DNA from: Paenibacillus polymyxa M1
Lineage (GTDB): Bacteria; Bacillota; Bacilli; Paenibacillales; Paenibacillaceae
Direction of reading: 5' to 3'
Assembly (NCBI RefSeq): GCF_000237325.1
Contig: NC_017542.1
Span: 688,501-752,500 of the forward strand
Length of the DNA: 64,000 nt
Shown here: in pieces, positions 52,783 through 62,298 of the stretch
Numbering within the stretch: the stretch's first letter is position 1
Layout: each line of letters starts with the position of its first letter
Made by a program: the position numbers and the translations under genes
The notes under the pieces: generated by a model
Told to the model about the DNA's origin: nothing
Databases searched by the model: none
The model's input: the letters and a program-made list of their open reading frames with translations, nothing else

Positions 52783-52823
52783 TGTAAGCTTTTGTATAAG
52801 AGTGACTATGAGGGAGTGATGAG

Positions 52824-52937
52824 TTGAGCGTGAAGAGAACTGTACAGATTGAACAGGCTGTAGAAGGGCTGCGGAAGGCTATTGAATTAAAGAGCATTGA
52901 ACCCTATGGACTGGGGCTGGGAGGGGAGTTCACATGA
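52824..52937 (+). CDS. 37-codon ORF translationally coupled to the cellulase-like gene
   Basis: TTG start seven bases after AGGGAG, or GTG at 52830. It encodes MSVKRTVQIEQAVEGLRKAI followed by ELKSIEPYGLGLGGEFT, and its stop (TGA 52935-52937) overlaps the ATG of the next gene (ATGA). The overlap suggests coupling. It may be a leader peptide or the remnant of a lost domain; no family recognised. Confidence 0.45.
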   Translation: MSVKRTVQIEQAVEGLRKAIELKSIEPYGLGLGGEFT

Positions 52938-54220
52938 CTAGTCTGATGAGAAATGTACCGCACAAACTGACGATTACGATGTGGGACTTCTCTTGGTACA
53001 CCATGACCCAGGAGGGGGAGCCCTACAGCGATCTGGAAGCTCGTTTTCAGGAAGCAGTCGAAAGAGGCTACAATACGATCCGAATATGCGCCATGCCCTT
53101 CATGTTGTTTACGGCGGATGGCAAACGTACTGGCTCCTTGGAGTTTGCGAGCCTTGGGAAAGTGGGCCAGCGTACGCGCTGGTATAACTGTCGGGGCGGC
53201 GCAGTGCTGGATGGGCATGCTCATTTGCTCGAGCTGTTTAGGCAGGCCAAGGCACATAACTGTTACATTATATTATCCTCTTGGGAATATCAGCAGAGTC
53301 CGACCTTCCTGGCTCATACTGAGCTTAGAGATGAATTAGCTGCGATCCCTCCTAAGGAAAGATTTATGGCCATTGCCAAATCAATGGATCAGTTGATTCG
53401 TTTTGTTACAGCAGAAGGCTATAGGGATCGGATTGTCTATACAGAGTTGCATAACGAAGTGGAATTTGGGCAGTTAAACGCTGTCGGAACGTCTGTGGGC
53501 ATAGCGGAAACGAACATACCAGCGCTTGTTGAAGCAATGCAGCCCTATGTAGAAGAAGCGATTGAATATCTTCGCCAATGCCATCCAGATATGATGATGA
53601 CAGCCAGCTATACGTTAAATGAAGCCTACCCCAAAGCTTACGTGGCGCGCAATATGCAGGTGGCCCATTTTCATCTTTATATTAAAGGGGTGCTGAATGA
53701 GCTTATGGAAGCGGCAGGGCTTGATGATGAGCTGGCTCCGTTCCCCAATCCCTTCGTCCAATCCCTATTGAGGGAAGAAGCCCCTCCATTTGCAGAATGG
53801 ATTCTGCCTCCAGAGCAGAATTGGCGGATGGAAGGCAACCCCGTTGGCATGAGGCTTATTTATTTGCACGACTGGGTAGATCCGGATCAATGGGATTTAT
53901 TTTTGTACGATCGGTACGGGGATCATAAAATGGCCATGTTGCAGAAGGCCGACTCCCGATTGGAAGAGATTCATGAATGGACCCGTCATTCCGGTATTCC
54001 AATTGTCATAGGAGAAGGTTATGTAGGCTATACGCCGCTGTATGCCCAATTTGAAGAAGGTCCAGTTGGTAAATATATAGCCGAATATGTGTTGCGAAAA
54101 GGAATGGCACTAGGGTTCTGGGGAATGACTCTCTGCTCCAACTGTGCTCCGCATCATCCATTCTGGAATGATATAGCCTGGCAGCGCAAGTGGAACCAAT
54201 TTATCCTAAATTCAAATTAG
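52934..54220 (+). CDS. Cellulase-like glycoside hydrolase (clan A)
   Basis: A 428-residue cytoplasmic TIM-barrel enzyme of the cellulase-like family related to GH5. Visible elements are an N-terminal TITMWDFSWYTMTQ, YTELHNEVEF with the probable acid/base Glu, NMQVAHFHLYIKG, and IPIVIGEGYVGY with the probable nucleophile Glu. There is no signal peptide, so it acts on imported oligosaccharides. Start overlaps the small ORF; it is followed by GH35 in the same operon. Exact substrate unknown. Confidence 0.8.
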   Translation: MTSLMRNVPHKLTITMWDFSWYTMTQEGEPYSDLEARFQEAVERGYNTIRICAMPFMLFTADGKRTGSLEFASLGKVGQRTRWYNCRGGAVLDGHAHLLELFRQAKAHNCYIILSSWEYQQSPTFLAHTELRDELAAIPPKERFMAIAKSMDQLIRFVTAEGYRDRIVYTELHNEVEFGQLNAVGTSVGIAETNIPALVEAMQPYVEEAIEYLRQCHPDMMMTASYTLNEAYPKAYVARNMQVAHFHLYIKGVLNELMEAAGLDDELAPFPNPFVQSLLREEAPPFAEWILPPEQNWRMEGNPVGMRLIYLHDWVDPDQWDLFLYDRYGDHKMAMLQKADSRLEEIHEWTRHSGIPIVIGEGYVGYTPLYAQFEEGPVGKYIAEYVLRKGMALGFWGMTLCSNCAPHHPFWNDIAWQRKWNQFILNSN

Positions 54221-54297
54221 AGTTTCTTTCTTAGACAACCTGTTGTCTCTAAGATGCCGGTGTCATTCAATATGAATGAGTGAGGGGAGTGAACTTC

Positions 54298-56652
54298 ATG
54301 AGAAACTATCGAATTACGGTCCAAGATGATCACAAGCAGATTGTGAAAGGACATCTTAAACTTGGCGGCACCAACCCAAAGGGAGAACAAATCGGATTCA
54401 CCAACTATTTTATGGAGAAGGATGGAGAGCCTTTTTTCGGGATTTGTGGTGAATTCCATTATACACGCTATGATGAACGCTATTGGGAAGACGAAATTAT
54501 TAAAATAAAAATGGGTGGCGTCAATATTATTGCTACTTATATCTTTTGGAATCTACATGAAGAAGTTGAAGGTAGTTTTAATTGGAGCGGAAACAAAAAC
54601 CTCCGTCATTTCATTGAGTTGTGCGGCAAACATCAGCTATATGTCATTATCCGGATCGGCCCCTTCAATCATGGCGAAATCCGAAACGGCGGTATACCGG
54701 ATTGGCTATTCGGCCGCCCATTTGAGGTTCGTTCTAATGATGAGGGGTATCTGTTCTATACAAGAAAAATGTATAACGAAATTGGTATTCAGGTTAAAGG
54801 GCTGTTATATAAGGAGGGTGGGCCGATCATCGGCACCCAAATCGAAAACGAGCATCATCATTCCTCTGCTCAGTGGGGATTGACTGTAGGGATTAATGAT
54901 ACGTGGTTAAACTCTGGGAGTGACGGTAATTCACCTATGTTAAAGCTTAAAGAAATAGCTTTGGAAGCAGGGATTGATACCCCGATCTATACATGCACAG
55001 GCTGGGGAGGAGCGACAACGCCTGTTCCTGATATGCTGCCATTATGGGGCGGGTATGCCTACTGGCCGTGGATCTATTACGAAGAGGGACGTTTGGAGGG
55101 GAAGGACGAGCATCCTGCGACACCGGAATACATTTTCCGAGACAAGCATAATAACAAGATTCCGAAGAGCTACAATTTTGAGCCCCTATACGCCCCGGAA
55201 GACTATCCGTACGCTTGCTGCGAAATGGGTGGCGGCATGGTTCAGTTTTATAAATACCGGTTTGCATTTCCTTATCGTAGTGTTCCAGCGATGACAGTCA
55301 TGAAGGTTGCAGAAGGCTGTAACCTGATCGGATACTATATGTATCATGGGGGCTCCAATCCTCGAGGTAAGGTTAACCCGTTCACAAACGATCTGGCTAC
55401 ACCTAAAATATCCTATGATTTTAATGCCATGATCGGAGAATTTGGTCAGATCAGGGAGTCATACCGAAGAACAAAGCTGCAGCATTATTTTCTTTCAACA
55501 TTCCAAAAGCAATTCTCTCTGACGAAGACTATACTGCCAGAGGACACGTCCCGAATGGACCCTTATGATGTGGATACCTTACGATATGCGGTGCGCTCCA
55601 GTGCCGGGTCGGGCTACCTGTTTCTAAATAATTTCCAGGACCATGTTGAAAATCATGACCTGTACGATTTTAATGTAAGCATCGAGCTGGCTGAGGAAAC
55701 GATTGTAATCCCTAGTCAAGGTGAACTAACGTTAGGACGTGATAGCTTCGCTATATTGCCATTTAACCTCAATTTGGATGGAATAAAGCTCAAATATGCA
55801 ACAGCACAGCTGATAACAAGGATAGAAGAAGAAGAAATATATTATTTTTTCTTTGTACCGGACGGGATGAAAGGAACGTATGCATTGGAGTCAAAAGATA
55901 TCATCAGTGCCACAATCGACAAAGGTTCGATAGAACAATTGGATGGGAATACGATCATTCAGATTGCTGAAGAGGAAGAGAGTCTTATCCGCCTGGTATT
56001 TGAAAGTGGCTTAAAAGTCGCCATCTACACGATGACTGATGAACAAAGCTTGGAGTTTTGGAAGGTTAACCTGCAAGGTCGGGACAGAGTTATCTTGACG
56101 AGTGCCAATTTACTTGTATCCGAAGATGAGATAAGACTGGAATCAACAGATCAGGAGATTGTAGCACTGAGTGTATTCCCGGATTTTGACGACTCAATCA
56201 CATCTATATCTGGTGGAGAGTTGTTTGCAACAACAGAAAGTGAATTATTTACAATGTATCTGTTAAGGGTTCCTAAGAAAGAAATACAATTTAATCTGAA
56301 AAGGGTGAACCATGATAAATTCGTTCTTGATTTCGAAATAAATGCCTTCAATGGGATCAAAGAGGCTCTGTTGCGTATCGATTATACGGGAGACATTGGT
56401 TATGCATTTATTGACGGTGAACTGATTCACGATAATTTCTGTAACCACACAACCTGGGAAATAGGTTTGAAATCATTTGAACATCGGCTTATCGAGCGAG
56501 GGATGTACGTATACGTTGCTCCAATTCGAAAGGGCAAGGTTCTAAACAGCAATACGACCATGGCTGGCTGGAAAGAGACTGCGGAGGAACGAATCGCGGA
56601 TATTGGCACGGTCAGCATCGTACCCGTGTATGAAATTAAAATCACCCTGTAA
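54298..56652 (+). CDS. GH35-like beta-galactosidase
   Basis: A 784-residue GH35-type enzyme with the barrel signatures GEFHYTRYDERYWEDEI, GGVNIIATYIFWNLHE, VIIRIGPFNHGEIRNGG and IIGTQIENE (acid/base Glu). The Glu in YACCEMGGGM is a nucleophile candidate. Long beta-rich C-terminal domains follow. No signal peptide, so it works in the cytoplasm. ATG 54298 is eight bases after GAGGGGAG. It is co-transcribed with the cellulase-like gene. Galactose side chains of mannan or xyloglucan are possible substrates. Confidence 0.83.
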   Translation: MRNYRITVQDDHKQIVKGHLKLGGTNPKGEQIGFTNYFMEKDGEPFFGICGEFHYTRYDERYWEDEIIKIKMGGVNIIATYIFWNLHEEVEGSFNWSGNKNLRHFIELCGKHQLYVIIRIGPFNHGEIRNGGIPDWLFGRPFEVRSNDEGYLFYTRKMYNEIGIQVKGLLYKEGGPIIGTQIENEHHHSSAQWGLTVGINDTWLNSGSDGNSPMLKLKEIALEAGIDTPIYTCTGWGGATTPVPDMLPLWGGYAYWPWIYYEEGRLEGKDEHPATPEYIFRDKHNNKIPKSYNFEPLYAPEDYPYACCEMGGGMVQFYKYRFAFPYRSVPAMTVMKVAEGCNLIGYYMYHGGSNPRGKVNPFTNDLATPKISYDFNAMIGEFGQIRESYRRTKLQHYFLSTFQKQFSLTKTILPEDTSRMDPYDVDTLRYAVRSSAGSGYLFLNNFQDHVENHDLYDFNVSIELAEETIVIPSQGELTLGRDSFAILPFNLNLDGIKLKYATAQLITRIEEEEIYYFFFVPDGMKGTYALESKDIISATIDKGSIEQLDGNTIIQIAEEEESLIRLVFESGLKVAIYTMTDEQSLEFWKVNLQGRDRVILTSANLLVSEDEIRLESTDQEIVALSVFPDFDDSITSISGGELFATTESELFTMYLLRVPKKEIQFNLKRVNHDKFVLDFEINAFNGIKEALLRIDYTGDIGYAFIDGELIHDNFCNHTTWEIGLKSFEHRLIERGMYVYVAPIRKGKVLNSNTTMAGWKETAEERIADIGTVSIVPVYEIKITL

Positions 56653-56716
56653 ATCAGGGAGTGCAAGATCAGAAGCGCTCAGCGAATACTTTAGTACAAA
56701 GTATTAAAAATAAATA

Positions 56717-56747
56717 GCTCATGGTCGTTCAACCATGAGCCTTTTTA
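56717..56747. terminator. Terminator between the GH35 and GH5 genes
   Basis: GCTCATGGT / ACCATGAGC stem with a six-base loop; T run on the right and A/T-rich sequence on the left. It serves both convergent genes. Confidence 0.78.
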
Positions 56748-56763
56748 TATTCTTATTGTCTTT

Positions 56764-57747
56764 TTAGAAGATACCCGCTTTTTTCGATGTTTCTTTGATC
56801 CCGTTGGCTCCCTCTACCACGGTGCGACCCCAATCGGTCAGATTGCCGTTAGGTCCTGTCACAAGATCAAGATAATTAAGGTTGGAGCTATTGCCATACC
56901 AGGACCAGGCTAACCAGCCTACGCTTTTAGATTGGCCGTATCTCATGATTTCTGTCTCGTCGACGTCTGCTCCCTGATGGTAACCGCCAAATTCACCAAT
57001 AATCAAAGGGAGCCCTTGATACAGAACGTTATCAATATTGGTTCGAACCGTTTGAACATCTTTGCCAGCAAATTCATACATATGAATGGAGAAAACGGTA
57101 TTTTTCAAAGAATCAGCTGCAAACACAGATTTACCAAAGTCATTGATAGACTGAGGGTATTGTCCCCATCCAGCACAATCGACGATGAGCGTATTTTTGA
57201 TGCCTGCGTTTCTCAGCTTGGGAATCGCTTGCTTATACCCATCTGCCCAACCGCCTCCATTCCAAGAGCCATACCATTCGTTCGCAATGTTCACGATAAC
57301 CCGATCTTCCTTGCCGATCAGAGCATCTTTTATACTAATCCAGTAATTCACTGCTGCATCCAAAGACGCATAGTCGTCTTTACCTGTAGCGTCATGAACT
57401 TCAAGTACAGCAATCATTTTATGGTTGGAGACGAGAGAGATAATATTTTTCACGGAATTAATGTCATCCTTGGTGTACTGGTTTCCGTTAGAAAGGACAA
57501 TTCGGACTGTATTAGCACCTGTTTTAGCAATTGCTGGGATAGCAGTATAAAGATCGTTTTTGTACCAAGTGTGAGCATGATTGACGCCTCTCATAACGAA
57601 CGGTTTGCCTGTAGAGTCATACAGATTGGTACCGCTTACATAAAATCCTGAAGCAGCTTGCGCCTTGGAGAAGAATCCCCCCAAACCAATCATGATAAGC
57701 AGACCAGCGAGTCCAGACAATAATGCTTTTCTTAACAATGCGTTCAC
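56764..57747 (-). CDS. Secreted GH5 beta-mannanase-like enzyme
   Basis: A 327-residue single-domain GH5 enzyme. A signal peptide (LLRKALLSGLAGLLIMIGLG, cleavage likely after AQA) is followed by a GH5_8-like barrel: FVMRGVNHAHTWY, TGANTVRIVLSNG, NIANEWYGSWN with the acid/base Glu, IHMYEF and LIIGEFGGYH with the nucleophile Glu. GTG start after GGAGG. It could act with the GH26 enzyme on mannan. A cre-like palindrome lies about 100 bases upstream. Confidence 0.88.
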   Translation of the reverse strand: MNALLRKALLSGLAGLLIMIGLGGFFSKAQAASGFYVSGTNLYDSTGKPFVMRGVNHAHTWYKNDLYTAIPAIAKTGANTVRIVLSNGNQYTKDDINSVKNIISLVSNHKMIAVLEVHDATGKDDYASLDAAVNYWISIKDALIGKEDRVIVNIANEWYGSWNGGGWADGYKQAIPKLRNAGIKNTLIVDCAGWGQYPQSINDFGKSVFAADSLKNTVFSIHMYEFAGKDVQTVRTNIDNVLYQGLPLIIGEFGGYHQGADVDETEIMRYGQSKSVGWLAWSWYGNSSNLNYLDLVTGPNGNLTDWGRTVVEGANGIKETSKKAGIF

Positions 57748-58238
57748 TTCTATTCCTCCCTAAAATATATTATTCAACTTCCTGCTATATAGAGGTGGAG
57801 TAGGTATGTAAGTATGTAAATAGCAGTAAGCTAAACACAATGTAAAGCGCTTTCATTTTTGAAGAAGTTATTTTTCGTTATTCTATCATTTGTGAATTTG
57901 TTATTCAATTGATTTTTTAATTTATTTTTGTTTTTGGAGTATATCTGTATGGAATTCTTATTAAAGTGTGATTTTTAAAGGTTTTATGATGGATTTTCTC
58001 TCTATTATAATGTGTTTTCTTGATTTTTTACGTTGGTAATTTAGTTAAAAATATTAAAATAAAACCTAACTAATTTTTATGATTTCTTTGTTGAATATAA
58101 ACCAACCTAACAATATGTTTGGTTAGCTATCAGGAGTCATCTGAGGAACCGACAGTATAGCCCATGTCAAGCTTCACCCCGGTATTAAATTGTTGTATGA
58201 TATTCTCGTAATACTTTTACCAGAATAGATAGGGGCAG
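57748..58238. other. AT-rich divergent spacer
   Basis: About 490 bases with the cre-like site at 57842, very AT-rich sequence and no ORF. A weak inverted repeat CCTAAC / GGTTAG sits near 58108-58130. Confidence 0.5.
57842..57855. promoter_or_regulatory. cre-like palindrome
   Basis: GTAAAGCGCTTTCA: the core AAAGCGCTTT is a perfect palindrome and 12 of 14 bases fit the cre form TGAAAGCGCTTTCA. Confidence 0.5.
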
Positions 58239-58805
58239 ATGATGAGAAAACCAATCATAGCAGTCGATATGGACGATACGATCTGTCATCTCGTCAAACG
58301 GGCTATATACCATAACAATAGTGAATTTCCCACTCATCCGCTTCATTATGAAGACATGTTAGATTGGAACACCGATCATCTACGTCATCCCAAAAGCACA
58401 CATGATGTATTTTATGGACGACCGGGTTTGTTTGAGGAACTTGAGCTATATGACGAGTATGTTGTAGAAGAAATGGAGAAGCTTTGCAATGCTTTTGATG
58501 TCATTATTGTGACAGCGGCAGAACCAAAAACCGTCGTGGAGAAATGGAATTGGCTTCAGAGGCATATGCCATTCATTCCGATGGAGAATTTTTTCCCATG
58601 TAAACGAAAGAATCTGATTAACTATGATCTCCTGATTGATGATGGTCCCCATAATCTAGTGCCTGCGCTGGAGGACGGGAAGAAGGTGCTTTGTATTCCT
58701 CATCCATGGAATTTGAGAGCAAGAGAGCAATATGCATTCCCGGTCATGGCATCTTGGCAAGGAGCAAAAGAACGAATCGACTCCATTTTGGGAGTTCTGA
58801 AATAA
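58239..58805 (+). CDS. 5'(3')-deoxyribonucleotidase-like HAD phosphatase
   Basis: A 188-residue HAD protein with motif I AVDMDDTICHL, motif II VIIVTAA, the helix KTVVEKWNWLQRHMPF, and motif IV LLIDDGPHNL. This arrangement matches the NT5C-like nucleotidases that dephosphorylate deoxynucleoside monophosphates. A second ATG one codon in is equally possible. Context (between sugar enzymes) gives no further clue. Confidence 0.82.
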   Translation: MMRKPIIAVDMDDTICHLVKRAIYHNNSEFPTHPLHYEDMLDWNTDHLRHPKSTHDVFYGRPGLFEELELYDEYVVEEMEKLCNAFDVIIVTAAEPKTVVEKWNWLQRHMPFIPMENFFPCKRKNLINYDLLIDDGPHNLVPALEDGKKVLCIPHPWNLRAREQYAFPVMASWQGAKERIDSILGVLK

Positions 58806-58824
58806 AAAAATAGATGCATTCGCA

Positions 58825-58857
58825 AAAACAGCTAGCTCCCTTGGAGCTGGCTGTTTT
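58825..58857 (+). terminator. Terminator of the HAD gene
   Basis: AAAACAGCTAGCTCC / GGAGCTGGCTGTTTT stem (one mismatch) with a three-base loop. Confidence 0.75.
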
Positions 58858-58932
58858 GCTAGAAATAATAGGCCCCATGATAGAATAAAATGGTACAATT
58901 GATACATATTTTTCATGGGGAGGGATACATGT

Positions 58933-59727
58933 ATGATCATGACTATGGGGCAGATGGTGATTCATCTGACAAAGGGAATAGACATACCCAATACGACCGT
59001 AGATCTGCTTAACCCAGAGCTTAGGGATACTGAGATTCAAGGAATTGTAACCGCTTTCTGCGCGTCACAGTATGTAATAGAACAAGCTATTTCGCTTGGC
59101 GCGAATTTTATTATTACGCATGAAGGTATGTATTATAGCCATCACGGTATCCAGGAATGTTTACTACATGATCCTGTCTATTTGCACAAATCTCGCCTGG
59201 TCGCCGACTCAGGCGTAGGGATTTATCGTTTTCATGACACCATACACCGTTATCAGCCAGATGGAGTGATGGTTGGACTTCTTCAGGTGCTTGATTGGCA
59301 CCCTTACGTTGTGAAACAGCAGCCCTCTTCCGCCATTTTGGCTATTCCGGCTATGGAAGTTAAGGAGATCGCTGAATATATGAAAGCCAAACTTCATATT
59401 CGTTATGTACGAGTAGCTGGTGAGGTATCCATGCCGTGTGAACGAGTGGGAATCTTAGTCGGATATAGGGGAGGTGGTGAACTAGCCATACCATTATTTC
59501 TACATGAAAATGTAGACCTGGTCATTGCTGGTGAAGGGCCCGAATGGGAAACACCAGAATATGTGAAAGACGCTGTCTATCAAGGGCAAAATAAAGCACT
59601 TATCATGCTGGGACATGCTGAGAGTGAAGCGCCTGGTATGAAGTATCTTGCTGATACACTTTCCCTCCAATTTCCAACGCTCCCCGTCTACTTTGTCGAG
59701 GATCGCCCCGTGTTTGAAATATTGTAA
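58933..59727 (+). CDS. Nif3-like dinuclear metal centre protein
   Basis: A 264-residue Nif3-family protein with conserved metal-ligand regions ANFIITHEGMYYSHH, GIYRFHDTIHR, GYRGGGELAIP and the C-terminal LIMLGHAESEAPGMKYLADTL. The family forms toroidal hexamers and its biochemical function is poorly known. ATG 58933 after GGAGGG. It precedes GH2 by 78 bases in the same direction. Confidence 0.82.
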   Translation: MIMTMGQMVIHLTKGIDIPNTTVDLLNPELRDTEIQGIVTAFCASQYVIEQAISLGANFIITHEGMYYSHHGIQECLLHDPVYLHKSRLVADSGVGIYRFHDTIHRYQPDGVMVGLLQVLDWHPYVVKQQPSSAILAIPAMEVKEIAEYMKAKLHIRYVRVAGEVSMPCERVGILVGYRGGGELAIPLFLHENVDLVIAGEGPEWETPEYVKDAVYQGQNKALIMLGHAESEAPGMKYLADTLSLQFPTLPVYFVEDRPVFEIL

Positions 59728-59805
59728 GCGAGACCATACCTATGATGATCATCCCACATTGTTGTTTATATCCGTTCATCTACTTTATGAAATGGAGGCA
59801 AGATA

Positions 59806-62148
59806 ATGGGAAGCAGAGTGATTATGCCGTTCAGAACAGATTGGACATTCGTAGAGGGCAACTACACAGGTGCTGAGAAGACAGATTATAACGATGGGCA
59901 TTGGCGGGACCTTCATCTCCCTCATGATTGGAGTATTGAAAAATCGTTTGATCCACATATGCCGTATGGCGGCAATCAAGCCTATTTGCCCAGGTGGTCC
60001 GTCGGGTGGTACAGAAAGCATTTTAATGTGGAGCCCTCCTCTCCAAAACAGCGCGTATACATACAATTCGATGGCATTCACAGTAATAGTGAGGTTTGGC
60101 TCAATGGGCATTTTGTGGGCAAGCGGCCCTATGGATATGTTAGCTTTCAGTATGATTTGACTCCATATATTCGGTGGGATGAGGAGAACGTAATTGCCGT
60201 CAAAGTGGGCAATACGCTTCTTCCACCTGACAGATGGTATTCAGGGGCCGGTATTTATCGTAATGTCTGGCTGATTTATACGGATTATCTTCACATAACC
60301 GAATGGGGCACTTATATTACCACACCTGAAATTTCACCAGATGAAGCCAAGGTGAGTGCCAGAATCCAGGTAAGTAATCATTATGCGCATGCTGTAGAGT
60401 GTACGATTATGACTGAAATATTGGATTCACAGGGACAACTAAAAGGGAAAATTGAAAACCGAGTAACCCTTGCAGGCTTAGAATCAGAGGAAATTGAGCA
60501 GAAAACACGAGTTTTAGAGCCGGAATTATGGTCACCGGACCATCCAGTGCTCTATGAAGCCCAAACGACGATCTATTGCGACAATACTGAGGTGGATCGT
60601 TATCGTACCCCTTTTGGTATAAGAAAAGTGATCCTCGATTCTCAAAAAGGATTATTGTTGAATGGAAGCAGCTTGAAGCTGAAGGGAGTGTGCATTCACC
60701 ATGATTTAGGCTGCCTGGGAGCTGCTTATCATGATACAGCAATGAAGAGAAGGCTGGAGAAGCTGAAGGAAATGGGCTGTAACTCAATCCGTTTTGCTCA
60801 TAATCCTATGGCGCCCGAACTATTAGACTTATGTGATCAGATGGGTTTTTTGGTGGTTGATGAGGCTTTTGATAAATGGAAATCTCTTTCCTATGAACAT
60901 CTATATGATGAATGGTGGGAAAAGGATCTGGAGACCATGCTTGTTAGAGACAGGAATCATCCTAGTGTTTTGATGTGGAGCGTTGGTAATGAAGTGGAGA
61001 ATCAAGGTCAACCGTCCATGCTAAACATGCTGGAGAAACTCGTTGCCTTTTGCCATAAAAAAGACCCAACCCGGCCTGTTACCTGTGCGCTTGAGCCGCA
61101 TAATACACCGATCAGCCTGCGTGATGGTTCGATTGAATCCAAGGTGGAGCATACCAAGCTGCTGGCACAACGAGTGGATGTGCTAGGGCTGAACTATCAG
61201 GAACAGTGGTATGAGCACTATAGAGCAGCCATGCCGGATACGCTTATCCTCGGAACAGAGACATTCCCATACTATCGGGGTAAAGATAACCGGGTTAAAG
61301 GTTATTTACCCCTGAATCCCTGGTTTGATGTTGCTAATCATGATTATGTGATCGGTCAATTTGTTTGGAGTGGAATAGACTATTTGGGAGAAACAAGCTA
61401 CCCCTCTAAAGGATGGTCCTCCGGACTGATCGACACATGTGGGTTCCGCAAACCTGTATCTTATCTCCAACAAAGTCTATGGTCTGATCAGCCAGTTGTG
61501 CACATAGCCGTATTTAACGATCATATGAAATCGGAATATAATCCCACATGGACAATGCACTGGAAATCGCCGACTATGGAAGATCACTGGACATTTCCTG
61601 AATACGCAGGAAAACTGATAGGGTTGGTTACCTTTACCAATTGTGAGAGCGTAGAATTGATCGTGAACGAGGAATCATACGGTGAGAGAAAGTTGACCGA
61701 TTTCCCTAATCATTTAATCCTATGGGAACTTCCCTATACGCCAGGAAAAATTCGGGCTATAGGCCGTAATGGGAATCAGCAGGTTTGTGAGCATGAACTG
61801 ACCACCGCTGGGCTTCCTTATGCACTAAAATTGGAGGCTAATCGGGCGATTCTCCCTGCTGATGGGCATGAAATATCTCATGTGGAAGTAACCGTTATAG
61901 ATCAACATGGGATTGTTGTACCCAACCAGGATGTTGATTTGAGCTTTGAACTGCATGGTGATGGTCGTATCCTTGGAATAGACAATGGAGATCTCACCAG
62001 TGATGAACCCTACAAGGGGAAAGAGAGACGAACACACAGAGGAAGATGTCTTGTGATTGTACAATCCGGGGATGTGGCTGGTGAGCTGTTGCTTCAAGCC
62101 TCAGCGGATGGGGAGTTACAGGGAGAAGTCAGTCTGAAAGTGGAATAA
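59806..62148 (+). CDS. GH2 family beta-galactosidase/beta-glycosidase
   Basis: A 780-residue GH2 enzyme: jelly-roll N-domain (about 1-180, FDGIHSNSEVWLNGHFVGKRPYGY), immunoglobulin domain, then a TIM barrel with KGVCIHHDLGCLGAAY, MWSVGNEVENQG (acid/base Glu) and LGTETFPYY (nucleophile Glu), and a C-terminal domain with DGHEISHVEVTVIDQHG. There is no signal peptide; it acts in the cytoplasm on imported oligosaccharides, probably together with the GH35 gene product. GGAGG precedes the ATG. A terminator follows. Confidence 0.88.
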   Translation: MGSRVIMPFRTDWTFVEGNYTGAEKTDYNDGHWRDLHLPHDWSIEKSFDPHMPYGGNQAYLPRWSVGWYRKHFNVEPSSPKQRVYIQFDGIHSNSEVWLNGHFVGKRPYGYVSFQYDLTPYIRWDEENVIAVKVGNTLLPPDRWYSGAGIYRNVWLIYTDYLHITEWGTYITTPEISPDEAKVSARIQVSNHYAHAVECTIMTEILDSQGQLKGKIENRVTLAGLESEEIEQKTRVLEPELWSPDHPVLYEAQTTIYCDNTEVDRYRTPFGIRKVILDSQKGLLLNGSSLKLKGVCIHHDLGCLGAAYHDTAMKRRLEKLKEMGCNSIRFAHNPMAPELLDLCDQMGFLVVDEAFDKWKSLSYEHLYDEWWEKDLETMLVRDRNHPSVLMWSVGNEVENQGQPSMLNMLEKLVAFCHKKDPTRPVTCALEPHNTPISLRDGSIESKVEHTKLLAQRVDVLGLNYQEQWYEHYRAAMPDTLILGTETFPYYRGKDNRVKGYLPLNPWFDVANHDYVIGQFVWSGIDYLGETSYPSKGWSSGLIDTCGFRKPVSYLQQSLWSDQPVVHIAVFNDHMKSEYNPTWTMHWKSPTMEDHWTFPEYAGKLIGLVTFTNCESVELIVNEESYGERKLTDFPNHLILWELPYTPGKIRAIGRNGNQQVCEHELTTAGLPYALKLEANRAILPADGHEISHVEVTVIDQHGIVVPNQDVDLSFELHGDGRILGIDNGDLTSDEPYKGKERRTHRGRCLVIVQSGDVAGELLLQASADGELQGEVSLKVE

Positions 62149-62166
62149 AGGGGAAAATGGATATTT

Positions 62167-62192
62167 GCCAGCTCATGCAGCTGGCTTTTTTT
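62167..62192 (+). terminator. Terminator of the GH2 gene
   Basis: GCCAGCT / AGCTGGC stem, five-base loop, seven T residues. Confidence 0.8.
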
Positions 62193-62218
62193 GCGTGAAA
62201 ACTGAATATATTTCAGAA

Positions 62219-62247
62219 TTGACATGAAAAAAAGGAAGATTTATAAT
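62219..62247 (+). promoter_or_regulatory. Sigma-A promoter of the ArsR-rhodanese gene
   Basis: TTGACA (62219-62224), a 17-base spacer and TATAAT (62242-62247): an exact consensus promoter. Confidence 0.85.
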
Positions 62248-62263
62248 TTCATAATTAAAGAAG

Positions 62264-62284
62264 TTAATTGAATAGTTTAATTAA
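62264..62284. promoter_or_regulatory. Probable ArsR-type operator
   Basis: TTAATT and AATTAA form an inverted repeat around GAATAGTTT just downstream of the -10 box, a typical place for an ArsR repressor to block transcription. Confidence 0.5.
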
Positions 62285-62298
62285 TGGGGTGTTTGATA

